The position numbers were made by a program, and so were the translations under genes. A stretch of DNA of 5,066 bases. It comes from Cryomorphaceae bacterium. Lineage in GTDB: Bacteria > Bacteroidota > Bacteroidia > Flavobacteriales > BACL11. Positions within the stretch are counted from its first letter, which is position 1, and each line of letters starts with the position of its first letter. Under the pieces are notes generated by a model. That model had not been told where the DNA came from. It was given only the letters and a program-made list of their open reading frames with translations, and did not search any database. Positions 1 through 5,066 of this stretch are shown here, in pieces. Where the stretch lies: assembly GCA_949511925.1 (NCBI GenBank), contig CATEYX010000194.1:1-5066 (forward strand). The letters are read 5' to 3'.

Positions 1-1646
1 AAAACAACATCCTTCTCCCATATTGGTGCATAAGCTAATGATGCTCTTGGGCTAAGTAATAGCTCTTCATTGTAAGTCCAATAACTTCCTCTTGTTCCTG
101 CATTTACAGTAAGGTTGCCAATATCCTTAGATACTTGCATATAGCCTGAATTTCGATAGGATGATAAATTGATTTGAGTTTTTAAAAGCTCACTCATCAC
201 TATCTGTTGGTTAGGGTTGGAGGTAGGGTTGCCAATACTATCTGCCGGATGTGGAAAGTTGAAAAAAGCTGAATCAATTAAATTCCATTCAGATATTTTA
301 TCTTCAATTTCTTCTTTTTGCATTCTAAAACCCCAATCCACTTTTATTGCTTCTTTATTGTAGTTTCCTTTGTGCGAAAAATTAAGAACTCTAGCGTTAA
401 GGCTATTTCTTGCATGATTGATGTATTTTCCAACTCCCCGGTCAAAAGCAACATCACCAAATTCATCCGAACCTAAATTATTTTCCAATTGGTACAACCA
501 ATATTCTCCAAGGATGTCAAAATTTTCTTGCTCAAAGGTTTGAAAAGCTGAGGTGGTAAATTGTAAATTTAGCTCGGTACTTGGCTGGTAGGTAGTGCTT
601 AGTGCTCCAAAAAATGTTTCGTATTTATCAACTTCCTGTCCTTCAAAATAGATTCTGAGCTTTAGAGCTTCATTGATAGTCCCAAAGTCAGTATCTCTGT
701 TTTCGGGTATCATGGTGTATTCGTTTTTGCTAATGTTCCCCAAAAAACTAATCTGCCAATCCGTATTTAACTCATAGTTGATAAAAGCTTGCAAGTCAGA
801 AAATTTGGGTGTGTAATCGGCCTTAGTATCCATAGCATTAAAAAGATACTTACTGGTTTTATGCCTTGCACCTATCAAATAGGAGAGTCTTCCGTTTTTA
901 TTTGTGCCTTCAATATGTCCTGAACCTCCCAACATGCTTAGTTGTAAGCTAGCGGCTGTTTCTCTTGGGCGTTTGTAGGTTATGTCTAGTACGGATGACA
1001 TCTTGTCGCCATACTTAGCTTCAAAACCTCCTGCTGAAAACTGAATACTTCCTACCATATCAGTATTTACAAAGCTTAAACCTTCTTGCTGCCCCGAACG
1101 CACTAAAAATGGACGATAGACTTCAATTCCGTTTACATACACTAGGTTTTCATCAAAATTACCACCCCTTACTGAATACTGTGAACTTAGTTCATTGGCC
1201 GAACTTACTCCTGGTAGGGTTTTAAGTATTGCCTCAATTCCGCCACTATTTCCTGGTAGAACACTAACATGTTTTGGTTTTATACGGCTAAAGCTTTTCT
1301 TTCTGCTTTTTTGATCGGTAACAATTACATCATCTAGTAAGGTGGAGGAGGATTGTAGTTGAATATTAAGGGTGTAAGTTTGCCCTTTCTTTAGCATTGG
1401 AATTCTTATTTTTTCAATATGATAACCAATAAAACTATAGCCAATAACTACTGATCGGTTAGCAGGAATTGTTAAACTATATAAACCATCAGATTCAGAT
1501 ATAACCCCAATACTTTTCCCTAAAACACTAATGTTAACAGCAGGTAAAATATTGTTTTCTTCATCAGTAATAAGTCCAGTAATAGTTTGGCTATATCCTA
1601 AAACGGAAAGTAGAAAAGTAAAAGTTAGTAAAAGCCTTTTGTGCAT
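1..1646 (-). CDS. TonB-dependent outer-membrane receptor, C-terminal part beyond the window
   Basis: The frame is open from an ATG at 1646 to the left edge (548 codons seen, no stop), so the gene is cut by the window. Residues 1-19 form a signal peptide (basic MHKR, hydrophobic core, cleavage near GYSQ). Residues about 21-97 are a carboxypeptidase-regulatory-like beta domain (ITGLITDEENNILPAVNISV, then GVISESDGLYSLTIP). LDDVIVT at 104-110 resembles the segment that usually precedes the plug. The plug follows at about 112-235, with YSVRGGNFDENLVYVNGIEV at 157-176 and the FSAGGFEAKYGDKMSSVLDI region at 203-222. Beta-barrel strands rich in aromatic residues run from about 240 on. By family, such receptors import large or scarce ligands across the outer membrane using TonB/ExbBD energy; the substrate cannot be read from this part. 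No SusD-type partner is visible, though one could lie beyond the left edge. The family assignment is firm and the ligand is unknown. Confidence 0.92.
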   Translation of the reverse strand, partial: MHKRLLLTFTFLLSVLGYSQTITGLITDEENNILPAVNISVLGKSIGVISESDGLYSLTIPANRSVVIGYSFIGYHIEKIRIPMLKKGQTYTLNIQLQSSSTLLDDVIVTDQKSRKKSFSRIKPKHVSVLPGNSGGIEAILKTLPGVSSANELSSQYSVRGGNFDENLVYVNGIEVYRPFLVRSGQQEGLSFVNTDMVGSIQFSAGGFEAKYGDKMSSVLDITYKRPRETAASLQLSMLGGSGHIEGTNKNGRLSYLIGARHKTSKYLFNAMDTKADYTPKFSDLQAFINYELNTDWQISFLGNISKNEYTMIPENRDTDFGTINEALKLRIYFEGQEVDKYETFFGALSTTYQPSTELNLQFTTSAFQTFEQENFDILGEYWLYQLENNLGSDEFGDVAFDRGVGKYINHARNSLNARVLNFSHKGNYNKEAIKVDWGFRMQKEEIEDKISEWNLIDSAFFNFPHPADSIGNPTSNPNQQIVMSELLKTQINLSSYRNSGYMQVSKDIGNLTVNAGTRGSYWTYNEELLLSPRASLAYAPIWEKDVV

Positions 1647-1714
1647 ATTGGCAAAAATAGAATTATGTTGTGTAAATAACTCTAAAAATTAATAGTTATT
1701 ATATTTATCTGAAA

Positions 1715-1752
1715 GCATGCAGTATTACTGCTGATTTTATCAGCAACTAGTT
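1715..1752. repeat. Run of overlapping palindromes in the divergent intergenic region
   Basis: Four inverted repeats lie end to end: GCATGC (1715-1720), GCAGT-att-ACTGC (1719-1731), TGCTGAT-ttt-ATCAGCA (1729-1745, a perfect 7-bp stem) and AACTAGTT (1745-1752). They lie about 70 bases upstream of the TonB receptor start and about 180 bases upstream of the arsenate reductase start. Neither strand has a T-run directly after the stems, so this is not a standard intrinsic terminator. It could be an operator for a dimeric regulator, a structured leader, or chance. The rest of the 282-base gap (1647-1928) is AT-rich, and apart from the arsC promoter I see no supported gene in it. Confidence 0.35.
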
Positions 1753-1849
1753 TAGCTTTATTGGTGTTGCTCCAAAAGCTTTGCTTTGACAGAAAAATAA
1801 AATCCCTAGCAAAATTAAAAGAGAAAAAATAAATAGTAAACTCAAATGC

Positions 1850-1878
1850 TTGAAACAGGCATATTCTGATTATGTTTG
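1850..1878 (+). promoter_or_regulatory. Candidate Bacteroidota-type promoter for the arsenate reductase gene
   Basis: TATGTTTG at 1871-1878 matches the Bacteroidota -7 consensus TAnnTTTG exactly. A TTG at 1850-1852 lies 18 bases upstream, close to the usual -33 spacing. Transcription would start at about 1883-1886, giving a leader of roughly 45 nt before the ATG at 1929. This is read by eye from the consensus only. Confidence 0.45.
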
Positions 1879-1928
1879 GAGAATTAAAGCGATAGATTAA
1901 CATTGAAAAAAATACTACTGAATTGAAT

Positions 1929-2339
1929 ATGAAAAAAACACTTATTTTATGCACAGGAAACTCCTGTCGTTCACAAATGGCAGAAGGTTTAATTAGTAAT
2001 TCTTTCCCTGAAATGCAAGTGTATAGTGCAGGAACAAAACCCGAAACAGTAAATCCTTTTGCTGTAAAGGCAATGGCCGAAATCGGAATAGATATTTCAA
2101 AAAACATTTCTAATCATGCTGATGAATATGCTCATATTGATTTTGATTATGTGTTTACTGTTTGTGATAACGCAAAAGAGATTTGCCCAATATATCCTAA
2201 AGCAAAACAATTAATACATCATAGTTTTACTGATCCAGCTGATGCAACAGGTACTGAGCAAGAACAGTTAAAAGTATATGTTGGCGTAAGAGATGAGTTA
2301 GCTACTTACTTTACATCCTTTTTTAATAATGAAAATTGA
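1929..2339 (+). CDS. arsC: Thioredoxin-coupled arsenate reductase (LMW protein-tyrosine-phosphatase family)
   Basis: Predicted 136-residue cytosolic enzyme that reduces arsenate to arsenite. The N-terminus carries the phosphatase P-loop CTGNSCRS (Cys8, x5, Arg14). Cys79 and Cys86, in FTVCDNAKEICP, complete the three-cysteine relay of the Staphylococcus pI258 type enzyme, with the same seven-residue spacing; TDPAD supplies the likely general acid Asp102. In that family Cys8 attacks arsenate and a Cys79-Cys86 disulfide is then reduced by thioredoxin. The length is normal. The open frame extends two codons upstream to a TTG at 1923, but the ATG at 1929 fits better because family members begin with a few residues before the first beta strand. 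No arsR, acr3 or arsB is adjacent, so the gene may be constitutive or serve a housekeeping role. A plain LMW tyrosine phosphatase is the alternative, but the two extra cysteines argue against it. Confidence 0.9.
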   Translation: MKKTLILCTGNSCRSQMAEGLISNSFPEMQVYSAGTKPETVNPFAVKAMAEIGIDISKNISNHADEYAHIDFDYVFTVCDNAKEICPIYPKAKQLIHHSFTDPADATGTEQEQLKVYVGVRDELATYFTSFFNNEN

Positions 2340-2375
2340 CTTGGGTAAAAATCCCTGCTTCTTATTTACTAATCC

Positions 2376-4076
2376 CTAATAAGTAAATTCAGCTTTATAG
2401 TCCGTTGTGTTACCTACATTATCAATTACCTTTAAAGTAAAAATATGTTTTCCTTTGCTGATGTTTTTTTCAATATCAAATCGTAATAGATTACGCTTGT
2501 AATCATAATCCATAAGTATCCATTTGCCATCAATTTCTCCTCTGTATGATTTTATACCGCAATGCTTATCTTTTATTGTTAATTTAATGGTGGTTTGGGT
2601 ATTAAATACTTTCCCTGGAAATATATTTACTCCTTTAATTTCAGGATTTGTTGTGTCAGCTACAATACAAAAATCCCCAAACTCCCTTACTTTTGTTTTT
2701 AGAAAACCATTTTCCCAAACTCCACCTATGTGCCAATAGTTTCCTTTCATGTCAGTGGTTGCTATATACGTTTTGCTTTTTAGGGTGTCAGGTACATCAG
2801 CTTTAATGGAGAGCGTGTATTTTTTATGTACAGGTATATTGTTGAAATGAACTTGATGAATTTCTCCAAATACACCAGCAACAGAATCGGTAGTATTATA
2901 GCGAAACATTAAAGGTTCATATAGGGAGAATTCATCCATATGAAGTTCAATATTCTCTTTTTTAAAGATATTTACTTTGTTAAAGCTAAAAGGGATACTT
3001 ATGCTGTCTTTTGGTATAGGGCACCTGTTAAGTAAAGGGTTGTTGGTCGATTTAATTTTAAAATCCAACTCAGATACATTGCCGTAAATATCGCCTACTT
3101 CTAAGGAAATTGAATGCGTTAATGTATCTTTAATACTTATTATCCCCTGATTTATTAAGTTGCTGTAATTTGTGAGTTTGTTATTGGGTAATATGTAACA
3201 TCTATGGTATTTATTTTTACTCTCTTTTTTTTCTTTATAATCCACATGAGCATTAATATATCTACTGGTGCTAAAATCTAATTCGTCAACTTTAAATTGG
3301 TAACAGATGTTAGTGTCTACGCATAGTTTTATGCTATAGACTCCGTTTTTGTTGTAGCTATCATTTAACTTATCATAAGTAAAAATTCCTACAGCAAAAG
3401 CACCATTTATAGTAGGTGTTTCGTCAATTGAATATTTATCATCTTTTTTATTTATAGTAATAATTTTACTTTTTCTGTATCCATCAATAAGAGTGGTGTC
3501 TAAAGCATATATTTTTAGTTTCTTTAAGGTAGGAGCAATGTTGTCGGCAATATTAAAGCCAAATTGCAATGGATTTATTGGTCGTTCAGTTTGTGTATCT
3601 CTTATTTCAAAATGTAAGTGTGCACCATCACTTCCTCCACTATTTCCTGAAAGTGCAATAAACTCTCCCTTATTTACAGTTAAAGCATCTTTATTTGGAT
3701 AAAAATTAATTTCAAAACTTTCTTTTTTGTAGTGTTCCTTTTTTACAATACTGTCAATTTTAGTGCTGAATTTTTTCAAGTGGGCATATACTGAAGTATG
3801 TCCTGTTTTAGGATGAGTAATGTAAATTGCTTTTCCGTAACCCCAAGTAGAAACTTTTATTCTTGATATATATCCATCAGCAATAGAATATACTTTCTGT
3901 CCTTCAACTCCTTGCGTTTTAATGTCAATACCTGCATGAAAATGATTACCCCTTAGTTCACCAAAAGTACCTGAAAGTAACATTCTAAAATCAAGTGGGG
4001 CTTGGTAGTCCTGCGCTTGTAGTAAAGTGCTTCCTAAAAGTATGATTATCAATAATAAGGATGAAATTAATTTCAT
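2376..4076 (-). CDS. Secreted M23 family metallopeptidase (peptidoglycan hydrolase) with long C-terminal beta-rich region
   Basis: A 566-residue protein that starts with ATG at 4076. Residues 1-22 are a signal peptide (MKLIS, then a Leu/Ile core, ending LQAQ) with no lipobox cysteine, so it is predicted to be periplasmic or secreted. The LytM/M23 domain spans about 40-172. Zinc ligands are His47 and Asp51 in HFHAGID and His155 in HLHFE; the catalytic histidines are His99 in YAHL and His153. All are present, so it should be an active zinc endopeptidase cutting peptide cross-links in peptidoglycan. About 54 residues separate YAHL from HLHFE, longer than in LytM; the extra lysine-rich stretch (about 110-132) is one I recall from Bacteroidota homologues. 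Residues 180-470 are beta-rich with no recognised motif. Residues 474-566 resemble an Ig-like fold (DTTNPEIKG start, LKVIDNVGN near the end), perhaps for substrate positioning. It is transcribed away from the zapA group and converges on arsC. The precise bond cleaved is not known. Confidence 0.93.
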   Translation of the reverse strand: MKLISSLLLIIILLGSTLLQAQDYQAPLDFRMLLSGTFGELRGNHFHAGIDIKTQGVEGQKVYSIADGYISRIKVSTWGYGKAIYITHPKTGHTSVYAHLKKFSTKIDSIVKKEHYKKESFEINFYPNKDALTVNKGEFIALSGNSGGSDGAHLHFEIRDTQTERPINPLQFGFNIADNIAPTLKKLKIYALDTTLIDGYRKSKIITINKKDDKYSIDETPTINGAFAVGIFTYDKLNDSYNKNGVYSIKLCVDTNICYQFKVDELDFSTSRYINAHVDYKEKKESKNKYHRCYILPNNKLTNYSNLINQGIISIKDTLTHSISLEVGDIYGNVSELDFKIKSTNNPLLNRCPIPKDSISIPFSFNKVNIFKKENIELHMDEFSLYEPLMFRYNTTDSVAGVFGEIHQVHFNNIPVHKKYTLSIKADVPDTLKSKTYIATTDMKGNYWHIGGVWENGFLKTKVREFGDFCIVADTTNPEIKGVNIFPGKVFNTQTTIKLTIKDKHCGIKSYRGEIDGKWILMDYDYKRNLLRFDIEKNISKGKHIFTLKVIDNVGNTTDYKAEFTY

Positions 4077-4124
4077 TTAAAAATGGATTTGATGGATAGT
4101 TAAAAAGTTCGGTAAATATAACAG

Positions 4125-4132
4125 CAAAATTA
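4125..4132 (-). promoter_or_regulatory. Candidate -7 element for the M23 peptidase gene
   Basis: Read on the minus strand the bases are TAATTTTG, an exact fit to TAnnTTTG. Transcription would begin near 4120, about 45 nt before the ATG at 4076. No good TTG-type -33 box is found at the expected distance, so support is weak. Confidence 0.28.
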
Positions 4133-4133
4133 T

Positions 4134-4164
4134 ATTCAAAGTATATTTAAAATCCCTAAGTTTG
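4134..4164 (+). promoter_or_regulatory. Candidate promoter for the coiled-coil/zapA transcription unit
   Basis: TAAGTTTG at 4157-4164 is an exact TAnnTTTG -7 element. At the expected distance (19 bases) upstream is ATTC at 4134-4137, only a poor match to the TTTG -33 box. The predicted start point, near 4169-4171, leaves only about 10 nt before the GTG at 4181, so the leader would be very short. The element abuts the opposing M23 candidate, and its TA overlaps the end of an AAAATCCCTA word at 4149-4158. Confidence 0.38.
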
Positions 4165-4180
4165 TAACAATTATTTTCAA

Positions 4181-4462
4181 GTGAAGAATATTGTAAACAA
4201 CATAGAAGTTAAGCTTGGAAAACTGATTGCTAAGTATCAGCAAGTCAAGCAAGAAAAGTTGATATTACAACAAGAAAATGAGGATTTTGTTTTAAGTTTG
4301 AAGTTAAAAGAAATAGAAATTTTAAACTTACAGGAAAAGGTAAAGCTCATGAATATCTCAAAATCGGTTGACGCTTCAAAGCAAGAAGTGAAGGAAACAA
4401 GACTAAAGATAAATGAGTATGTACGGGAGATTGATAAATGTATTGCATTATTAAATAAATAG
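4181..4462 (+). CDS. Small coiled-coil protein upstream of zapA, probably ZapB-like division factor
   Basis: A 93-residue, highly charged protein with no signal peptide or membrane segment. Residues about 8-60 show a heptad-like pattern of Leu/Ile/Val with Lys, Glu and Gln, predicting a long coiled coil. The C-terminus, LKINEYVREIDKCIALLNK, matches what I recall as the conserved end of small proteins encoded just before zapA in Bacteroidota. It starts with GTG at 4181: an in-frame TAA at 4157 rules out a start further upstream, and no other start codon lies between. It ends 11 bases before zapA, so the two are almost certainly cotranscribed. By analogy with the ZapA-ZapB pair of proteobacteria it may link ZapA and FtsZ filaments at the division site. 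That role is inferred from context and shape, because coiled coils give little family signal. The gene call is solid and the function moderate. Confidence 0.82.
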   Translation: MKNIVNNIEVKLGKLIAKYQQVKQEKLILQQENEDFVLSLKLKEIEILNLQEKVKLMNISKSVDASKQEVKETRLKINEYVREIDKCIALLNK

Positions 4463-4473
4463 AGTCAAACACA

Positions 4474-4758
4474 GTGGATAAGTTATCGATAAAATTACAT
4501 ATAGCGAATCGTATCTATCCAATGAAAATTGAGCGAAAGTCGGAAGAATTCATTAGGAATTCTGTTAAGAAAATTGAAGAGCGACTTAAGTTTTATGAGG
4601 AAAATTACGCAATTAAGGACAAACAAGATTTACTTGCTATGTGCCTTATTGAATATGCTTCAAAGTTTGAATCTGTAAGTAATAAAAAAGTAGTAGAGGA
4701 TGATGGTTTAAGCGAAAAATTAGCTGAAATTGAAGCTTTGTTATCTAGTGATATATAA
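4474..4758 (+). CDS. zapA: Cell division protein ZapA
   Basis: A 94-residue protein with the ZapA pattern. An N-terminal beta-strand part (DKLSIKLHIANRIYPMKIER) leads into a long helical part containing EENYAIKDKQDLLAMCLIEYASKFE at about 42-66, the family's most recognisable stretch, and then a charged coiled-coil tail. ZapA is cytosolic, forms dimers and tetramers, and cross-links FtsZ protofilaments to stabilise the Z ring. The start is GTG at 4474: an in-frame TAA at 4456 limits extension, and the conserved strand begins immediately after the GTG. The next Met (residue 17) would remove that strand. No clear Shine-Dalgarno is seen, as is usual in Bacteroidota. It follows the coiled-coil gene by 11 bases and precedes a 6S RNA gene, the typical arrangement in this phylum. 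Confidence 0.92.
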   Translation: MDKLSIKLHIANRIYPMKIERKSEEFIRNSVKKIEERLKFYEENYAIKDKQDLLAMCLIEYASKFESVSNKKVVEDDGLSEKLAEIEALLSSDI

Positions 4759-4896
4759 ATAGTTCTTTTAAATAAAATAAATTTAATCCCGTATTAATGT
4801 TATTGTTAAACTCAACACTTAAAGTATTGGGGATTGACTTAATGTGTTAAAAACAGGCCTCAACCCGAAAGGGTTCTCAATTTGAGACAGTGGAAG

Positions 4897-4929
4897 TTTG
4901 CAATACGTTAGCAACCCTATCCATGTTTG
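4897..4929 (+). promoter_or_regulatory. Possible rny promoter inside the 6S RNA gene
   Basis: TTTG at 4897-4900 is followed after 21 bases by CATGTTTG at 4922-4929, one mismatch from TAnnTTTG. It would start a transcript near 4934 with a roughly 50-nt leader for rny. The gap between the 6S T-run and the rny start is too short (about 20 bases) to hold a full promoter, so rny needs either this site or read-through from upstream. Speculative. Confidence 0.22.
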
Positions 4930-4947
4930 AATGGAGTTTTTCAGTTT

Positions 4948-4964
4948 TTAGTACGGGATTTTTT
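4948..4964 (+). terminator. 3' arm of 6S closing stem plus T-run, terminator-like
   Basis: The GC-containing 3' arm TACGGGATT runs directly into six T residues (4959-4964). The 5' arm lies about 160 bases away, so this is not a compact hairpin; it may define the 6S 3' end by termination or by processing. Some read-through into rny is plausible. Confidence 0.4.
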
Positions 4965-4983
4965 AATTAATAAATAATAGAAA

Positions 4984-5066
4984 ATGATAGAAATAATTAT
5001 AGCAGTAGTTGGGATTTTAATTGGAGGTGGAATTGCTTTTTTTGTTGTAAATAGCAAAAATAATGG
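4984..5066 (+). CDS. rny: Ribonuclease Y, N-terminal start only
   Basis: The frame starts with ATG at 4984 and is open to the right edge (27 complete codons), so the gene is cut by the window. The visible part is a single membrane anchor: MIEIIIAVVGILIGGGIAFF, then VVNSKNN entering the cytosol. A short N-terminal transmembrane helix with a glycine patch followed by a polar, presumably coiled-coil, segment is how RNase Y begins. The KH and HD catalytic domains would lie downstream and cannot be checked. RNase Y is an endoribonuclease that starts mRNA decay at the membrane. The identification rests mainly on position (zapA, 6S RNA, rny is a familiar Bacteroidota order) plus the anchor. Any other small membrane protein is formally possible. 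Confidence 0.75.
   Translation, partial: MIEIIIAVVGILIGGGIAFFVVNSKNN

Larger units (their letters stand above)
4785..4964 (+). ncRNA. ssrS: 6S RNA (Bacteroidota / 6S-Flavo type)
   Basis: A structured, non-coding stretch of about 180 nt lies between zapA and rny, where 6S RNA sits in Bacteroidota. AATCCCGTA (4785-4793) pairs perfectly with TACGGGATT (4952-4960), and four more pairs (one G-U) extend the closing stem to 13 bp. Further nested helices readable by eye are AAACTC/GAGTTT (4808-4813 with 4934-4939), GTATTG/CAATAC (4824-4829 with 4901-4906) and an apical hairpin of CTCAACCC-GAAA-GGG...TTGAG (4859-4886). Between the first two lies an open central bubble whose 3' strand can form TCCAT/ATGGA (4920-4935, sharing two bases with the GAGTTT arm). 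A closed rod with a central bubble is the 6S design that mimics an open promoter and binds sigma-A RNA polymerase in stationary phase. The ends are inferred from the stem and T-run. Its promoter is unclear; TAAATTTA at 4778-4785 is only a near match. Confidence 0.82.

Noticed and set aside
1652..1659. TATTTTTG on the minus strand just upstream of the TonB receptor ATG, a possible -7 element
   Set aside because: The match is exact, but it would place the transcript start at or within a base or two of the ATG at 1646, and no -33 TTG is found at the right distance. A chance match in A/T-rich DNA is likely.
1713..1832. Plus-strand stretch encoding a hydrophobic segment plus basic tail (VLLLILSATSLALLVLL, ending in KLKEKK)
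   Set aside because: It looks like a small membrane peptide, but a stop at 1710 and the absence of an ATG leave only internal TTG/GTG starts that cut the membrane segment. It also overlaps the palindromes. It may be a gene remnant, but I cannot support it.
1923..1928. TTG start two codons upstream of the arsenate reductase ATG
   Set aside because: It adds only Met-Asn before the normal N-terminus; the ATG at 1929 is the simpler start.
1682..2107. Minus-strand open frame of 141 codons overlapping the start of the arsenate reductase gene
   Set aside because: Its first half is antisense to the conserved arsC coding region, and the rest is low-complexity AT-rich sequence rich in Phe/Ile with no family signal.
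2341..2387. Possible bidirectional terminator between arsC and the M23 gene (CTTATT/AATAAG or TTTACT/AGTAAA, and GGG/CCC around TAAAAAT)
   Set aside because: The stems are short, AT-only or three GC pairs, loops are about 11 bases, and there is no clear T-run; the stems also overlap the M23 stop codon. Convergent genes need an end here, but no terminator can be singled out.
2524..3702. Two plus-strand open frames (2524-2739 and 3493-3702) inside the M23 gene
   Set aside because: Both lie opposite the conserved or clearly coding peptidase frame and show no recognisable protein features.

Overview
The window looks like a chromosomal segment from an AT-rich member of the Bacteroidota, most likely Flavobacteriia-like. 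Three things suggest this. There is a TonB-dependent receptor with an N-terminal carboxypeptidase-regulatory-like domain. Several upstream regions carry the Bacteroidota -7 promoter element TAnnTTTG, and clear Shine-Dalgarno sequences are lacking. The right end has the gene order zapA / 6S RNA / rny that is familiar from this phylum. No mobile element, CRISPR array, tRNA or rRNA is visible.

Left part (1-1928): a minus-strand TonB-dependent outer-membrane receptor starts at 1646 and runs off the left edge with its barrel unfinished. A 282-base AT-rich divergent intergenic region follows. It holds a run of overlapping palindromes (1715-1752) and a good candidate promoter (1850-1878) for the next gene.

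Middle (1929-4076): a plus-strand thioredoxin-type arsenate reductase (LMW-phosphatase fold, complete Cys triad) stands alone without other ars genes. It converges, with a 36-base gap, on a minus-strand secreted M23 metallopeptidase of 566 residues whose catalytic residues are all present.

Right part (4077-5066): a 104-base divergent region with back-to-back candidate promoters leads into a plus-strand group. This comprises a 93-residue coiled-coil protein (probably ZapB-like), ZapA, a 6S RNA gene of about 180 nt and the first 27 codons of ribonuclease Y. The two small proteins probably act together at the FtsZ ring. The 6S RNA should bind RNA polymerase, and RNase Y is a membrane-anchored RNA decay enzyme. 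The M23 hydrolase on the other side of the divergent region would act on peptidoglycan, so cell-wall and division functions sit side by side.

I see no convincing wholly new system. The best second-look items are the 6S RNA with a possible rny promoter inside it, a recurring AAAATCCCT word confined to intergenic DNA, the palindrome cluster at 1715-1752, and the isolated arsenate reductase.
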